NCBI GenBank assembly: GCA_963920705.1
Contig: OY987227.1
Location: forward strand, 12,503,602 to 12,567,601
Direction of reading: 5' to 3'
DNA: 64,000 nucleotides
Origin: Odiellus spinosus
Taxonomy: Eukaryota > Arthropoda > Arachnida > Opiliones > Phalangiidae
Made by a program: the position numbers and the translations under genes. The notes beneath the pieces are model-generated. The model ran no database searches. It was given only the letters and a program-made list of their open reading frames with translations, and had not been told where the DNA came from. Within the stretch, counting starts at the first letter, position 1, and each line of letters starts with the position of its first letter. Shown piece after piece: positions 62,742-64,000 of the stretch.

Positions 62742-62921
62742 AAGGCCCGTTTACAAAAGAGCGGAAAGCTGAAGCGTAAGCCGATGCATGGAACAATAAC
62801 AAGAGGAGGCATAGTTTCCAAAATCTCATTTTTAAACGATGTATGAACCTATGCCTCCTGTTGTTATTGCTCCATGCATCGGCTTACGCTTCAGCTTTCC
62901 GCTCTTTTGTAAACGGGCCTT
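62742..62921. mobile_element. Near-perfect foldback hairpin element, 73-bp arms
   Basis: Left arm 62742-62814 (AAGGCCCGTTTACAAAAGAG ... AGAGGAGGCATAG) and right arm 62849-62921 (CTATGCCTCCTGTTGTTATT ... CTCTTTTGTAAACGGGCCTT) are reverse complements at 71 of 73 positions, with a 34-base loop. Edges are AT-rich (GTAAA / TAAAAG) without an obvious long target duplication. A transcript through it would fold into a long stable hairpin. It is the youngest-looking MITE in the window. Confidence 0.9.
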
Positions 62922-63359
62922 AAAAGACAACGCGTATTTGGCGAGAAACGACAAAACTCGACTACCTCCTATTACCATCGCGGGATGATGTTCCAAATAT
63001 AGTTCTAGGAAAGCAATGATGGGAAAGAAAAAAAGACTTTTACATTCGTTTTGATCGACAACAAAGTGTTGGAAATTAAAGATCTGAGCGTGTAAATGAT
63101 TGTAATAAATGATTATATTTCTAATTCTGATTTAACGAGCGTACCTGGTACGAGTTTAGAAGTATACGAGAATGCAGACTACAACCAACGCGTAATAAAG
63201 AAAATATTGGTTTTTGTTCGCGAACAAACAATACCAATTAAAATGCAATTTCGAAATGATTGCTTTCGCAACTTCATATTTGACGCTTAAGTAACCAAGG
63301 AAACATAAATAAGAAACAACGACTGAATAAAAAATACCCCCAATTTCGTCAGAATGACA

Positions 63360-63585
63360 GACCTTGTTCACACTACATAGTTCCGAAGCGTCTCGGAAAT
63401 ATCATAAATTTTTAAAACATGGAAATGACGCTTCGAAATTAAAAAATTTAAATGCTCGTGTTTAAGAGGAGATGGCACATTTGGTGTTGAGAGACAATCT
63501 ACATCCGTTTTTTTTTTTTTTCATATTTTAAGGAACACCTCCTGAACAATAGCAAATTGTACTTATCTAGTGTAAACGAGGCTTG
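63360..63585. mobile_element. MITE with GTTYACACTA ends (about 225 bp)
   Basis: Left CCTTGTTCACACTA and right TAGTGTAAACGAGG match in reverse complement at 12 of 14 positions. The interior holds a T14-type run and TCGAAATTAAAAAATTTAAA; no coding content. Confidence 0.65.
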
Positions 63586-63739
63586 AAAATAAACCGCATA
63601 ATTATTACGCGAAAAATTGCTTATCGTATTATCGATATTTGCGAAATACGGTAGGTTTCTCCCATCTTAACATAAATATAATTTCCATAATCAAACTTTG
63701 TATCTCAAATCCAGAATCTTGAATTTAGTCTTAGTTTTG

Positions 63740-63835
63740 TTCGGATTACGAGTTGCAAAAAAAATTACAAGCCCATATTAAGCTAGAATTTAACTTATTC
63801 GGAAAAAGTAGGCTTAACCAGGATTCATATTAGGA
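63740..63835. mobile_element. Degraded fragment of TTAA family 1 MITE
   Basis: ATTAAGCTAGAATTTAACTT and AGTAGGCTTAACCAGGATTC match the left arm of the full copies (AACTAGAAATAAATTTAAAACTTACC ... AATAGGCTTAGCTGGATTC). Ends are not preserved. Confidence 0.5.
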
Positions 63836-64000
63836 TATAGACGATAGAAAAACCCTTTTACTCTTTCCTGCATGTAGCCATGTGCTGTACTCAGGTCAAA
63901 GTTTGACAACAAACTATAAACTCGATTTTTCCACGGGGGAATAAGATCCCTTTCTAGGTTGTTGTAACTGATTATATTTTGGTAACGTGTGTGTGGGGGG

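Noticed and set aside
1-64000. tRNA, rRNA or other structured RNA genes
   Set aside because: I looked for tRNA T-loop words (GGTTCRANTCC) with matching arms and for rRNA-like conserved blocks. Nothing held up by eye; a tRNAscan-SE or Infernal run would be decisive.

Overview
This is a eukaryotic window, almost certainly from an insect. It contains two adjoining exons of a LIM-only (LMO/Beadex-type) transcriptional cofactor gene. The encoded second LIM domain and the stretch after it (ILCEYDYEERMVF) resemble insect Beadex proteins more than vertebrate LMO1-4. Introns are long, the sequence is AT-rich and full of short inverted-repeat transposons, and there are no operons or bacterial-style signals. 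The insect order cannot be fixed from the sequence alone.

Layout: positions 1 to about 2200 carry the 3' part of a DNA transposon with a long intact transposase frame: a DDE_Tnp_4-type catalytic domain followed by a SWIM zinc finger, with a polyadenylation signal. From 2200 to 9509 is non-coding, presumably intron of the LMO gene, because the exon for the first LIM domain is not visible and should lie upstream. The LMO exon at 9510-9635 starts LIM domain 2. A 10.9 kb intron follows (9636-20580). It is unusually rich in repeats: a TTAA-flanked foldback element, a 31-bp tandem repeat, a dispersed repeat with a CTCF-like motif, a roughly 0.73 kb foldback element with long inverted arms, a 3.3 kb minisatellite of 20-25 bp units arranged in homogeneous blocks, and a 190-bp tandem duplication. 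The last LMO exon (20581-20965) finishes LIM domain 2 and adds a Gly/Pro/Asn-rich tail.

From 20966 to 64000 I find no convincing coding exon. It is gene-poor DNA downstream of LMO, seeded with short inverted-repeat (MITE-like) elements of at least three types: (1) TTAA-flanked elements with ends AGGGAGAATGCA, seen whole or in part about eight times in the window; (2) TTAA-flanked elements with ends AGGCCTAGGATT, two copies in opposite orientation; (3) elements ending in GTTYACA(CT), including a near-perfect 73-bp-arm hairpin at 62742-62921.

The functional content is therefore one developmental regulator, interrupted and followed by mobile and tandem repeats, plus one apparently recently active transposon. 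The most noteworthy signals are the block-structured minisatellite, with dozens of TAATTA homeodomain-type sites inside an LMO intron, and the TTAA-type MITE families.
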